Counted from the stretch's first letter, positions 52,721 through 64,000 are shown. The stretch is DNA of 64,000 bases from Macrothele yani (GCA_039090855.1 CM077010.1:47076905-47140904); one strand, 5' to 3'. Notes: generated by a model not told the origin, from the sequence alone. Translations and numbers: made by a program.

Positions 52721-53560
52721 AACTGGGAAAACAAAGGGATAAAGATTAATGGAGATTATCTAACCCACCTTCGTTTTGCTGATGACGTAGTCATTTTTGC
52801 AACTACCCCATCAGAGCTGCAGAGTATGATCCAGGAACTTGCTGACAAGAGTAAAGAAGTGGGATTAAAAATGAACTTTCAGAAGACAAAAGTGATGTTC
52901 AATGCTTTTACAAGAAATGAAGATTTATCGATTGATGGAGAAAAACTGGAGATAACAGATACGTATGTTTATCTTGGACAGCAGATATCAAGCGAGGGTC
53001 ACATTGATGAAGAAATTAATCGGCGTACAAAACTTGCCTGGAGAGCTTTTGAAAGAAACAGCATAATTTTCAAGAGCAATATGCCATTATGTCTTAAAAG
53101 AAAAGTGTTTGATCAATGCATCCTTCCAGTGCTTACGTATGGTGCAGAGACGTGGACCTTAACTAAAAGAGACATACAAAGGCTGCAGACAACTCAAAGA
53201 AGCATGGAGAGGTGCATGCTTGGTATAACCAGGAGAGATAAGAAGAGGAACTCGTGGATCCGAAAAATGACGAGAGTGGAAGACATCATGATCAGAGTTA
53301 AATCCCTGAAATGGCAATGGGCTGGACATACTGCCAGAAGGACAGACCATAGATGGACAGCCGAAATTTTAGATTGGATTCCAAGGGACAGGAAAAGACC
53401 CAGAAAAAGACCACATGGGAGATGGGTGGATGAAATTCGTAAATATGCGGGAGTGACATGGAGGAGACTGGCACAAGACAGACCGTTGTGGAGGAAACTT
53501 GGGGAGACCTTCGTCCAGCGCTGGATTGATAATGGTTGACAATGATGATGATGATGATAT
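52721..53560 (+). mobile_element. 5'-truncated RTE copy, + strand
   Basis: Starts within the RT (GIKINGDYLTHLRFADDVVI) and keeps an open frame to 53539 (52826-53539 from the first Met: IQELADKSKEVGLKMNFQKT through RWIDNG). It is followed by (GAT)n. It is almost identical to the RTE at 43385-46572. It lies inside the fourth copy of the RT element, whose end resumes at 53576. No clear target duplication was found. Confidence 0.92.
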
Positions 53561-53575
53561 ATATATATATATATA

Positions 53576-53670
53576 ATGTTTATTTTGCAACTTTCGTTTT
53601 AAATTCTAAAGTTTTTCTTATGTTTTCGGCAACTTATGTTTTCGGCTTTGCTCTTTAGTATATATATATA
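53576..53670 (+). repeat. End fragment of the RT element (fourth copy)
   Basis: TTATTTTGCAACTTTCGTTT and CGGCTTTGCTCTTTAGTA match the outer end of the right arm (51236-51310), again followed by (TA)n. Together with 52595-52715 it frames the RTE insertion. Confidence 0.8.
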
Positions 53671-54583
53671 ATGTATACATATTGTATAAGATAGTTTGGA
53701 TATCACCCCAACCACCCCCCACCCCCTACACACGCAGGAGCAATGCTGAGGCGGGATCTAACGGGCATGACATAGGCGCCTCTGTTGCAGAATTGTGGAA
53801 CTAAGCTAACACAACTGTAAAACTGTGATAGATAGGGCAGAAATTTAAATTACAAAATTGTACAACTGACTTTGCTTATTAGGAATCGATATCTCTGTTT
53901 TATTAAGTACACATTATACACTTATACATGTGTTTGCATTCTACGAAAAATCACAATCTTATATTAAATTTAGTTGGTTCGCATCATAAAAAAGTGTGCA
54001 TTATATTCCCGAAAAATGGGGGGTCCTTTACATTGGGAATACCCTACTCTGAAAATCTGGAGGGTCCAGACCCCCCTTCCTCCAGTGGTTACGCCTATGT
54101 TCATAGTATTTTCATGGTATTCTCACATATGGTTAAAAGTCTTCATTTTCAATGCTGTAGGAACTTCTTTTTTAGCTGAGCCAAAGGTATTTTTTTATTG
54201 GATGTAGATCCCAATCTAACTTGTCTTTAGGGAAGACCCAGCATTAATGTATTAATGTTGCAAATCCCTAAAATTAAGAAACAGCATTGAAAATAAAAAT
54301 CTAGGAATAAAATTAATAGGCCCACTTAAAAAAAGAAAGCTCAAATATTGACGTGATCTAAAGTTGGTCATGTAAAGGCAACGCCCAGGAGGCTCGACCA
54401 TCTAAAAGGGCTCTGGAAAGAAACTATTCTAGGTCCAGACATTGGCACAGTATGTTATTTTGTTCCAAATGCTGTTCATTGTTAGTTACTATAGTACTGT
54501 GTCAGAATTATCATTAACTTTGGGAGTGAAACAGAACAGTGCTGATCGATGGCCAGTGCCCTCTGGGGTGCGTATTAACTCTG
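53671..54583. other. EMC2 intron 2, non-coding
   Basis: No gene is seen. C/G-rich patches near 53703-53735 and 54015-54090 (GGGGGG and CCCCCC tracts) may be ends of an old DNA element, but I could not pair its termini convincingly. Confidence 0.5.
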
Positions 54584-54773
54584 CAATAAGCATAGAATTG
54601 GGTGAGAACACACATAGTTACATATAGTAATAATATTCTTTAAGTAGAAGCTCTTGACAATCAGAGGACTGGTTGTCAAAACTAAAATCCATAGAATGGT
54701 CAAAAGTATTTGCTTAATGAATTTTATTACTATACGTAACACTGTGTGTTCTCACTTAATTCTATGTTTATTG
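54584..54773. mobile_element. 190-bp MITE with about 60-bp TIRs
   Basis: Left: CAATAAGCATAGAATTGGGT, GAGAACACACATAGTTACAT, ATAGTAATAATATTC. The right end, inverted, reads CAATAAACATAGAATTAAGT, GAGAACACACAGTGTTACGT, ATAGTAATAAAATTC. The pairing is about 87 percent over 60 bases. No coding capacity. Superfamily unknown. Confidence 0.85.
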
Positions 54774-55744
54774 TGGTATGTGTGAAGTTTGCTGTTTTCA
54801 ACCATTAACTCTGATATAAAGATAAAGAGACAAAAATGTAGTGAGCAAACTGTGATACTGAAACAAAGGCAAAGTTTCATTTGAAAATGAGCTTACGCAA
54901 CACAGTCCAGCTAGTTGATAGAGGGGTGAATATACTGATGCTCAGTTTGTCTCAAAGAAGTGCGTGTTGTCATTTCAGCTGCTGGTCAAGTTGCGTTAAT
55001 TGATATCCAATGCTTTTGTGGTAAAAAAAAAAAATAAAAAAAAATCCAGTAATGAGAGTCGTCAGGAAATGTGAAGTTTCTGATCTGTTAGCAGAAGTTA
55101 GAATTTTGACTTTTGCACTGCTGAGCAATATCAGTACAGAACCAAAATATACACATTTAGCAAAATGGAAACTTACACAGAAACCTGACAATAGTGTATG
55201 AGAAAAAAACATCATATGGTTCAGGAATAGTGAAAAAAAAAATGTTTACTTGCTAAAGTCAAATTATGACAACTTATAATGTGGTGTGTTGTTTGCCAGA
55301 AGGTGGGATGTCAATTGGCGATGTAAATTTAACACTGAACATTTTTAGCCCAAATACATAACACGTTTGCTCCAATGTGCTATTTGGGTTGAATAGGGGA
55401 TTTCACCTGTAAAATGCTATATGAAAGTGCAAAGTAGTTTGGGAGTAGTGCTCATTCCATTAAGGTGTAATGTTATTTTAAATCTCTAGTGGGAGACTTG
55501 AATGCCACCATCATTAAAAAGGCATGCACTGGGCATTTAAATCTCCCACAGAGTAGCAGGTTATGAAAGTGTTAAAACAGCACTGCAAAAGTGGGGGGAG
55601 GGATTACTTTTTTGAAATACAGGTTCTAATTTGCAGCCTCTTGAAGTGGAACACATAGTGGCTGGACACTTATGCACCTGCTTCTTTCCCACCACAATGT
55701 GCAGCCTTGATGGAACACATGGGAGGTGTCATGGTACACAAGAA
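54774..55744. other. EMC2 intron 2, non-coding
   Basis: No gene is seen. Short A-rich runs near 55021-55045. Otherwise unassigned. Confidence 0.5.
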
Positions 55745-56663
55745 GCAGGGCCTGAAAAATATCTGAAAAGTTACATGCCCAGGTAGTAAAAGCTAGATGC
55801 CCTGGAAAATTTATCTTTTTAGCCATTTAACGACCATGACCCTAAAATTTTGAATCACTCTAAATACTGTAATGTCCAAAATTGTCTGTTGGTTCACTTC
55901 TTTGTTTAGTAACAACAATGATGACTAAATGTGACTTCTGATGATCCCTCATAGGTCATGCAAATTTAAAGAAAAGGTAGGAAATCTGACTCACTCTAGA
56001 GAGGCATTTCGGGCCGCTATGGTAGTTAGTATGTGTGGGTGTTATGGTCGTTAAAGGTTTAAGATAAAGAATCGGAATCCTCATTTCTTTTAAGTTAAAA
56101 AATATGATATGAACTTTTTTTACATGTTTTGCATTTCCATTTTATGAGTTTGCATTCAAACTGTTCAGTGCACAAAAGCATGTATCTCAAGTTTTAAGAG
56201 GATGATGCAGAAATTGTTATGAAATGTTATGATGATGAAATTGGTATTTGAGAAATTTAGTGATTCTGCCATGTTCCTTTCATTGAAGTTTATGCCCTTT
56301 GTCACTGAATACTGCAGGCTAGTTTCATCAGAGGCATGCATCATGACGGTGACTATAAACAACATTTAGAGTAAAATTACATATGGTTCCAATATCTGGA
56401 CCTACAGCATAATATAATTAAAGAAGTGATGTTTTTCTATCCTTGGCATTCCATAACAATAATACAACTTCCGGTGATTATCAGTGAAATGAAACATGAC
56501 GTGTGACGACTGTCTTTTTTCTTGTAGTAGGAAATTCTATTCCAAATTTTTTTTATTTTTAAATTTAGTTGCCCGGGCCAGGCAACTAGATTGTTTTTTT
56601 ACCTTCCCAGGCCAATAATTTACACACCCCAGGCATCTTGGACTTGGTATTTTTCAAGCCCTG
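55745..56663. mobile_element. Non-autonomous TIR element, copy B
   Basis: Paralogue of 24021-25395. Termini CAGGGCCTGAAAAATAT and ATTTTTCAAGCCCTG are better kept than in copy A. It has the empty site for the PLE found in copy A (GGGCCAGGCAACTAGATT), and in turn carries a TTAA-flanked insertion (55831-56050) that copy A lacks. Confidence 0.8.
55831..56050. mobile_element. 220-bp TTAA-target MITE nested in copy B
   Basis: TTAA at 55827-55830 and 56051-56054. Inverted ends CGACCATGACCC and the inverse of CGACCATAACACCC. Copy A at about 24110 is uninterrupted here, which confirms the insertion. TTAA targets are used by piggyBac and Kolobok elements. Confidence 0.78.
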
Positions 56664-57534
56664 AGAAGGATCATTTAGTCTCGCTTGTAGGTATTGTGCT
56701 GTGCAAATCTGTACTGCTATGCACTATGGATATGTCACTTACCCCGTTTCTTTCACAATTTGATGCAAATTGTGTGTTGCACCAAGAAAGAGCAATGATG
56801 TCCTGGCAAGTAATAAAAATTTGGATTTTAAGCTTATTTAATCATAATTTAAAAATAAGTTCTTAACTGTTACTTACCTGTTAGCTGTACATCAACTTAT
56901 AACTGCCCAATACAGTTTTATTGTAAATGTGTAAATAATTAGTTTTCCACTGATGTCCAAAGTGTTGTTGGTGTGAACGATTCACTTGATGATACCATTT
57001 ACCGAGAGATAAATGCAGCTAACTTTCTTTAGCATTTTGCTACAACTTTTTTCCCCACTTTAGCATTTTTTGAGCCAGCTTAAACTCTGTGCAATACTAT
57101 CCTGTGTATTACTCCAGATTATCTGGCAACATTGATCATAGTCCGACCTTCTTTGAGCTTGTCGATAGTTTAGCCTTAGGTAAAATCACCTGGATGATGT
57201 CTGCAAGACATCCTTTTATTACCTCAGATATGCATTTTTTTTTCTTCTTGCTCAATTGCTGAAATAAGTGAAAAATAGGATAAATTTGTGTGAGACACAA
57301 CTCCAACCTCCTGCCTTTATGCACATCCTAAGCAGCTGTCACGTTCTCACAACAAATTCGCATATGAGCTGTGTGCATTATGGAATATCTTACATCACAC
57401 AGCAGTCATGAGCATATGTTAGCAAGTTCTTTTAGTGTCATGGTGCACTGTAATCTTCAGATTTCATGTTACAGTTTTGGAGTATAGTGTATTAAAAGTC
57501 TTCTGCAAATAAGAAACTGGTAAAAGAAGCTTCA
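56664..57534. other. EMC2 intron 2, non-coding
   Basis: No gene or recognised repeat. Confidence 0.5.
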
Positions 57535-57760
57535 CCGCCCCGGTGGCACAGTGGTCTAAACGCTGGCTTCTGATCATTTGTCCAAGATGGGTCCGGGTTT
57601 GAATCCCAGTGAGGCATGGATGTTGTTTGTCTTAGGGCACTGGCTCTCTTCCTTCCCTGGAACTAGTGACCCTAAATTAGGGATGGGCAACTGCTTATAG
57701 CGTATTGAATTGCTCAGAGTGGTCGTTAACCCTTCAATAAAATAAAATGAAATAAAATAA
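57535..57760 (+). repeat. tRNA-derived SINE (family 1), copy 5
   Basis: Head CCGCCCCGGTGGCACAGTGG with B box GGGTTTGAATCCCAG. Body GATGTTGTTTGTCTTAGGGC, TAAATTAGGGATGGGCAACT and GAATTGCTCAGAGTGGTCGT. Tail of AAATA-type repeats. It is close in sequence to copy 1. Confidence 0.87.
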
Positions 57761-58853
57761 ACTTCTTTTATTGAAAAACCAGTTTCTATTAACAAGCCTT
57801 CAAAAACTATAACCTATATCTTCAGTGTGCTGCTTTAATTGGCAGGTAATCTATGAACTCAGTCATTATAATGGCTGGCCAACCAATAAAAAGTCATATT
57901 TTTGAAAGTGGCGTTTGAGGATATGGTGTTGACTTAGTCAGAGCTTTCTTACTGCTGTACCAGTTTCAAATGACTCTTGTAATGCAATGAAAATGAGTGT
58001 TTTAAGGACAGCAAAGGACCAATAAAATAACTCAAGAGTTGAAGAGAGAAGTTTTTCTTCTCACAACATTGTTTTAATTAAATATATTTAGTAAATAGTG
58101 ACCACTAGGAAAGAATTAGTCTGGCCAGTGTTGTTTTCACCTGCATCGTACTGGGAGTAGGTGGACACTATGTGTGGCAAAACTACATGAAATCATGACT
58201 CATCTTACATAGTGGAAACTGTGTGCGTGTTGTCAGTGGTAACAGTTTGGAATCTAAAATTTTACTTGTGCTATATTACTTTGTTTTATGAAAAACATTG
58301 AAATATTTGTTTTTATGACTATAGCTTACTTGGCATGTTGTGTGTGTGTGAAAACCTAAACAGATGTAGCTTTTTTAAAACAAAATAAATTGTTATGGAT
58401 ATTAAGAGAAATCATAGTTGAGTAGTTTACCTCAAATTTTCAAATGAAATCCTGATTCATCTTCAGGATACATTTTCAAATTGTAGGTGACCATGTTGGA
58501 TGAAGATTTGTCAGCCTGTGTGATCATTAATGTTGCTATTTTTCAATTAAAAAATTTCAAATAATTCTTCCAGTTAACCATTTATTTCTCTTAATGCCCA
58601 TAATAATTTATTTTAAAAGCTTCATCAGAGAAAGCTATGATGTTATTGCTTTTTCTCTCTCATCCCATCTACTAAAGTACATGCCTCCTTTGGGAAGAGG
58701 GATTTCCCATTAAATTAGCCATACTCTATTAGATTCTGAACCATTCCTAGTTCATTTTACTTTTTTTTTTTTTTTACTGTCATTATATTTAGCCTTATAT
58801 TTATTTGAAGAATTAATGTAGAGCTGATGTTTTTGTTTTTTGTTCCTTGATAG
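57761..58853. other. EMC2 intron 2, last part
   Basis: No other gene. A T-run lies at 58761-58776. The intron ends with the acceptor TTGTTCCTTGATAG. Confidence 0.55.
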
Positions 58854-58918
58854 AATGGCTAATATATGAACAAGTTTGCATTGCTGCTTTGGATTGTCAT
58901 CGAGTTGATATAGTTCAG
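58854..58918 (+). CDS. EMC2: EMC2 exon 3
   Basis: Acceptor TTCCTTGATAG before 58854, donor CAG|GTAGGC after 58918. It enters in phase 1 and leaves in phase 0. With the last base of exon 2 it reads KWLIYEQVCIAALDCHRVDI then VQ. This corresponds to the EMC2 stretch W-I/L-I-Y-E-Q-V-x-I-A-A-L-D just before the first TPR repeats. Intron 2 before it is 16.2 kb. The next exon, which should encode the C-x-x-E-L-...-F-P region, was not found up to 64000, so at least 5 kb of intron 3 follows. Confidence 0.93.
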
Positions 58919-59802
58919 GTAGGCAGTTTAAACAAATTATGAAGTATGTTTTAAATCTTGATGTCTGTTCTGATCAACACAGAATTCCGATTTTGTTAGT
59001 GTTTGAAGTGCAGCACTTAGAAATCCAAAGTGTTAGCCAAATAAAAAGATCATTAACTGTATTTTAAAAGTGTTAGGCAGTTTTTGCAGTATAAAAATGA
59101 TTGCATTAATGTTGGAAACAAAGGAACCATAAGGAGCGCTTCACAGCAGTCGCTGGGTAAAAGTCTGCATGTGCGAGAGAGACCAAACAGATAAGGTGTT
59201 GGTTCATCAGCTGCAATGTTTCACACAAGCTGTGAGTGAATGTCTAATAAAACCAATGTGAATCTTCATTTATTCAGCATGATATATGAAGATTCACATT
59301 GGTTTTATATATATATAGTGCTCATCTTGTATTTTAATGAAATTTCTTCTTGTGGATATCCTTATTCAAGGTGAGTTTATTCGCATGCGTGTGATAAATT
59401 CTTCTTCTTTTCCAAAGTTTCAAGTTTTCCATTGGGGCATTGTGCTTTTATCATTCCAAAGGCATCAACAACAAAATGTAGATAGACAAACATTGTTTTA
59501 TTTATCACACATAATAAACATACAACTAACAATTAAAAATGGTAAAATGAACTTTTAAATAATGCTAGCAAATAGGCAGAAAAATAACATGACTGCAGGA
59601 CTTGAAAAAGAAATATGGAGATCGTACTGTCGTTGTCAAGGTATAGCCTTCATTCAAAGATAGGGAAACAAATCAATGTTCAGGTATTGCTCCACGCAAA
59701 GACAGAGACAAAGCACATCTTGCACCCTCTTTTGTTTTGCCTGCTAATTTGCAGTTTTTCTCATGCTTGGTTTTAGAAGATATCACCAGCCAATAAAATT
59801 GG
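58919..59802. other. EMC2 intron 3, first part
   Basis: No other gene. It contains the hairpin at 59249-59306 and unassigned sequence. Confidence 0.55.
59249..59306. repeat. Perfect hairpin with about 21-bp arms
   Basis: AAAACCAATGTGAATCTTCA and its exact complement are separated by about 16 bases. A TATATATATA run follows. No coding context. Confidence 0.9.
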
Positions 59803-60445
59803 GCGATAAAATTAGTAGGTGAGTGAATTCTTCATTGAAAGTCATGGCAGCTTTGGGAAGTTTTCATAAGAATGATGGGTTCTCAAGAGAGTCCCGCATA
59901 TCTGTGTATGAAAGTGTAATTGTTCCTATTCTGATGTATGACAGTGAAACCTGGGTACTGCAAAAGAAACATAGGAGTCATTTGTGTGCTGGAGAAATGC
60001 ATTACTTATGGGGGGGGGTGGCAAGACATGTTCTGATTGTATGAGGAATGAAGATGTGTTGCAGTTGTGTAGCATGTAGCAAGATGGAGACTAATATATG
60101 CTTCAGTGGTTTGGCCATGTTGAAAGAATGAGTGATAAGATGCTTACTAAGAAAATCTTTTTAGCCGAAGTGGCAGGAAGGAAAGGCAGGGAAGTCATTT
60201 GAGGATCAGATTCAGGAGTGTCTGCATGAGAAAAAGATTACGGGTATGAAGTATAGAAGATCTTGTGTATGGCGTGTGATGGATGTCAGTGAAGCCCGAG
60301 TTGTATGTCAAGATCGCTGTAAATGGAGAAGTTTGATATGGTAATAGTAAGTAAAAATTATCTGGTAGTTTGTATTTCTTTGTGGGGCCAACTTCTGAAT
60401 CTCAGGGAACAGCATAGTGATATGTATGTATGTATTAGCTAATAG
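59803..60445 (+). pseudogene. 5'-truncated LINE fragment (family of 270-7044)
   Basis: The + strand reads RVNSSLKVMAALGSF-like sequence, FSRESRISVYESVIVPILMY, SETWVLQKKHRSHLCAGEMH and, after shifts, LQWFGHVERMSDKMLTKKIF. It corresponds to the C-terminal part of the LINE ORF at 10178-10833. The 3' end TTCTGAATCTCAGGGAACAG and TATGTATGTATG matches that of the copy at 9997. It is 5' truncated and frame-broken. Confidence 0.85.
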
Positions 60446-62949
60446 CATTTTTTGTTAGATTTGATGGCTTTATTGCTCAAGTTTTTATATTGTTTGCAAC
60501 CTAGTTATATCCTCAGCTGGGTGACACAGCTGAACATCTCAAAATTAACAATCCTTGGTTAAAAATCACAAAAGCCATGATCTCAAACCTAAACAAACGC
60601 ATTAGCAAATGCCCTGAAAGGATACTCGTAGCACTTTCCAGAAGTACTTTCATGAAAAACAAGAAAACTACCTTTGTGAATTCTACATGAAACTCACTGA
60701 AATTTTTACCTTATACATCATAATCAGCTAAGAAAAGGAGACACCAAAATTGTCAAGTGAATCAGTAAAAAAGTTTTTAAATTAGCCTTCTTAAGAAATT
60801 TTTTTATTCGGAATTCTGTGCAAGCCACCCACATAAAGAAAGCCTCAATATTTAAAAATTCATGGCTAGTTTAAAATGTTTTTAAACAATTCATGTAAAA
60901 TTTGTGATTTATTGCATTGATAAACATTTCAGATATTTTCATGCAAAATTTGTGATGTATTTCTGATTCCAGTCTTGAAGAAGTTGCTCATCAAAATGTG
61001 ACAAATCTACTCCTGTAAAACTTGAACAGCCTACCAATGTACTGCCGCAGGGAGAGAAAAAAAGAGGGGAATGAGAAGGGGGAAAACAGGCAAAAGAAAT
61101 TAACAGCACATTAGCTTTAATACCTGATGTTTAACATCTCTTTTGCTGCCTCTTGATGTTATCTTAACAAACCTTTCCAAGACAAATTGCAGAAGAAATG
61201 GATAAAATGGATTCTGTAATCAGATGGCTTGAACAGCAATAACAACAACAAAAAATATTCTTGTATTTTTATTTAGTGAAAGAAGCATGAGACTCAATTC
61301 TATTAGAAATGATTTTAAAATCTTTCTAAAATGTTGCATAAATAACACCATGCATAGTACAGAAAATTTGGCTTATGATTCATATGAAAACAGCCATGAC
61401 AGCTTTTACAACAATGTATATTAATAATATGAATACACAGTTATTACTTTTTTTTCTCTGTTTCACTAAGCATAATATTTGATTCACAAATGGAACCTAA
61501 AATATCTTAGAAACAGTGCACCTTTTAACTATGTGGCTTAAATTAGTCAATAGGCTTACCAAAAGAAGCTATTATATTTATTTTCCTCCTGAATGGAAGT
61601 CAAAACATTTACATAGCATGTATTTTTCTTCTGATGCCCTCCAAGCCACCTTCCCACTTCTATAACATAATTCATTTAATTCAACTACTAATTTTAAAAA
61701 ATAAAAAAAAATTCTAGGAACATTCTTTTACCTTCAAATTTTTGAATTCAGAACTATACTGGTGCCCAAAATTAATGCAACGAACGCAAAATGGTGATTA
61801 ATTGAAATCCATACAACAAAGTGTGATGACTAGGATTTTTATGACCTAAAAATTGCCAGAAAATACCCTATAGAAATGCATTTATGACTCCAAAAAAAAT
61901 TGAAAAAATGCCACATAAAACAAAAAAAATTACCTAACAAATGATTTTTTTTTATTTCATTGCAAAACTAATTAATTAAAAAAAGATGTATGTGAAACGA
62001 GACAAAGATAATCTAAAAAATATGGTTTAGTTTGTTGACTGTTGCTGTGTCAACTGAAATTCTTATTTTACTAACCTACACATGACCTGCAGAACAAAAC
62101 AAAGAAGAAACGGGAAATAAAACTTCACTGTTTTACAACTTCTGTGCCACACTAAAATTTTATTCCCCAAAAACATGCCCTATAAGAAAAATAAAATCCT
62201 TAAAAATACAATTTAAGTGTTTTCAGTTTACGTGCCAAACTGTTTTTATTTTATTTTTTATTTTTTTATTTATTTTTTTTTTTACAAAAAGTATGCCCTA
62301 TAAAAGAAAAATACACACAAATGTACCTTCCACCGCTCCACTCCTCTCCTCACCTCACCTCCCGACATATCGGTAATATGGCCATACATTGCTGGCATGA
62401 AGTAAGAGACAAGGGAGGGATCGAAGTGCTTTTACCGCCATTATTTGCTGCGATGTGTATACATATGTTCTAAACACTAGCACTAATCCCCACCACCACC
62501 ACCACCACCCATTTTCTCAGTCATGCTTCAGGCTTTCAGGAAAAAAGGAAGTTTCAGGGAAATTCATCCAACAAAAATGTCCTTTTTATTGAAAATACCA
62601 AAATATTCAAAATAATGACTCAAAAATATCCAAAGAATGACTTAAAGTGACTGAAAAGCCTGAAATAATGCCACATCACAAAAAAAAAAAAATGCCTTAA
62701 CAAAGGCACTTAAATCAGCTTAATTTTGTATGAAACACATTTGTATATACTTGAACAACATTTTAGTATTGCCAAAAAAATATGCAAAATCATAAATACC
62801 CTAACTCTAGTAATGACAGTTGCTGTGAACATACATAACATTGATAATGCTGTAATGCACAACAGAAAAGGAATGCCATCACCGCATGAAAAAGAAGCAT
62901 TCGCATAACAGCATGGTAGTCTGCAAGTGGTGTAAATTTTGAAGGGCTA
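60446..62949. other. EMC2 intron 3, non-coding
   Basis: No recognised gene. A 61-codon frame at 60508-60690 (LKINNPWLKITKAMISNLNK, RISKCPERIL) is of unknown origin. GGTGCCCAAAATTAATGCAA at 61764 resembles ends of some Tc1-like elements, but no partner end was found. A (CCA)n run lies at about 62488-62508. Several A- and T-rich runs occur. Confidence 0.45.
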
Positions 62950-64000
62950 AGAGAATGTGATTAGCCCAAACAGCAATACAGCTCACACAACTAGCCCTCG
63001 TGCTGTTTTTGAGGCTATAAATTAGAGTTTTGGGCAATAAGTGCCACTTCTCCACCAAGGCACATCAGAGTCCCAGGAGAATTCTGAGAGGAGGTTGCTA
63101 GCTTTCAATTACTCTTTCCAGGGTACCCTACACATGATGTATCAGGTTCAGATCCAGAAATCTGGTGGTCCATGCTATGAATATCCTCACTCTACAGATA
63201 TTAATCAACTAGCCGAGCATTATGGGGATCAGAGTTTTTATCCATAAAAAGGAACTAGGGACCAACAGCTCCTCTGAAAAGCTATAGATAAGGCTCTAGG
63301 ATGTCATCCCTGCAGTGTGCAGCAGTCAGGGTGCGTCCCAGAAACGCATATTGGCGTGTGTCCATCCAACATGATGCCAGCCCAAACCATGAGTCCTCCA
63401 CAACTGTAGTGTTCAATTTGCCTAAAGTTGGAAGGAAAATTTTGACTTACCTCCTCTCTGCAAATGTACACATATTGAAAATCCATGTTCTGGCTCTACC
63501 ATGACTTGTAACTGAAAAGAGCACAGGCCTGCTGATCAGGGGTGATAATTGTAGGGTCCAATTCAGATGGACCCTTCTGTTAAATGTGGCAAGTAGGATA
63601 CAGACCACTGGCCTTCTTGCATACGGACATCTCTCGTGAAATCTTCTGTAAACTGTTTACCTCGATATCAGAGTTTCTGTAGCAGAAGAGAGCTCCTGCT
63701 AGAGTTATGTGGCTGTCGATTCCTTATGGTGATGAACTGTTAAAGACAAATGCTGGTCATTTTAACTTATGCTGCTCACGGGTGTTTTTGTCTAGTCCTT
63801 CCGGTTATTGTTCCAGTTTCCTTGAACTATCTCTAGAGATTGTAAACAATTGATTGCTCTGCTTTCAATCTATCAATCGCACGCCACCACGAAGAGTCTT
63901 ATACACAATGTTGCAAAGCTGTTCTTCCACTAACAGTCCAACTCAAGCTTCAGTTGCCACACCTCGCACAGAACAATATTTATCAAGGTCACATGCCTGC
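62950..64000 (-). pseudogene. Tc1-like transposase relic, cut by the window edge
   Basis: On the - strand, in pieces, it reads TVYRRFHERCPYARRPVV (about 63600-63660), then FAERR and, at 63304-63486, YSCGGLMVWAGIMLDGHTPI, corresponding to the G-G-S-V-M-V-W-G/A-G-I block of Tc1 transposases. Further on come DPHNARLVD-like and SEDIHSMDHQ-like pieces around 63150-63240, from the second catalytic Asp region. LATSSQNSPGTLMCL near 63060 is toward the C-terminus. Many stops and shifts mark an old copy. The N-terminal end extends beyond 64000. Confidence 0.72.

Noticed and set aside
53771..54099. Small DNA element with CATAGGCG ends
   Set aside because: Only 8 bases pair and no target duplication was found.

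Overview
The window is animal nuclear DNA. It is AT-rich, has spliced exons with GT/AG boundaries, and most of its length is transposable elements. Two conserved host genes are visible. EMC2 (ER membrane protein complex subunit 2) lies on the + strand with three coding exons at 36194-36230, 42580-42693 and 58854-58918. A TMCC-family (transmembrane and coiled-coil domain) gene lies on the - strand with two exons at 27670-27909 and 17616-17799. They are transcribed away from each other and both run beyond what is seen. The exon sequences and the mix of Tc1/mariner, hAT, piggyBac, RTE-type and Penelope-like elements suggest an arthropod, possibly a chelicerate; the lineage is inference.

Layout. 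1-7.0 kb: a decayed LINE split by a pogo/Tigger-like element and by a Penelope-like element (PLE), which itself holds the 3' part of a second PLE. 7.0-9.3 kb: no recognised gene apart from one weak candidate exon. 9.3-15.25 kb: a Tc1 element holding a LINE that holds a third, TIR-bearing DNA element. 15.26-17.53 kb: a mariner-type element holding a Tc1-like element. 17.6-27.9 kb: two TMCC exons around a 9.9-kb intron with hAT, mariner, piggyBac-like, PLE and foldback-SINE insertions. 27.9-36.2 kb: the interval between the two genes, with SINEs, a Tc1 relic, a truncated RTE with a 16-bp target duplication and a mariner with clear TIRs. 36.2-58.9 kb: EMC2 introns of 6.3 and 16.2 kb. Intron 1 has SINEs and a foldback split by a hAT-like element; intron 2 has an almost complete RTE, a 4.6-kb palindrome of a reverse-transcriptase element, two more partial copies of it, and MITEs. 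58.9-64 kb: LINE debris and a Tc1 relic cut by the window edge.

Most interesting points. (1) Hammerhead-ribozyme-like cores (CTGANGA, stem II, GAAA) occur in two PLE types in this window, at four places. (2) Two unrelated RT elements show head-to-head inverted 5' organisation; one forms a nearly perfect palindrome with 2.28-kb arms and a 31-nt spacer. (3) Many insertions can be dated relative to each other because empty sites and target duplications can be read from the sequence. No intact tRNA, rRNA or CRISPR array was found.
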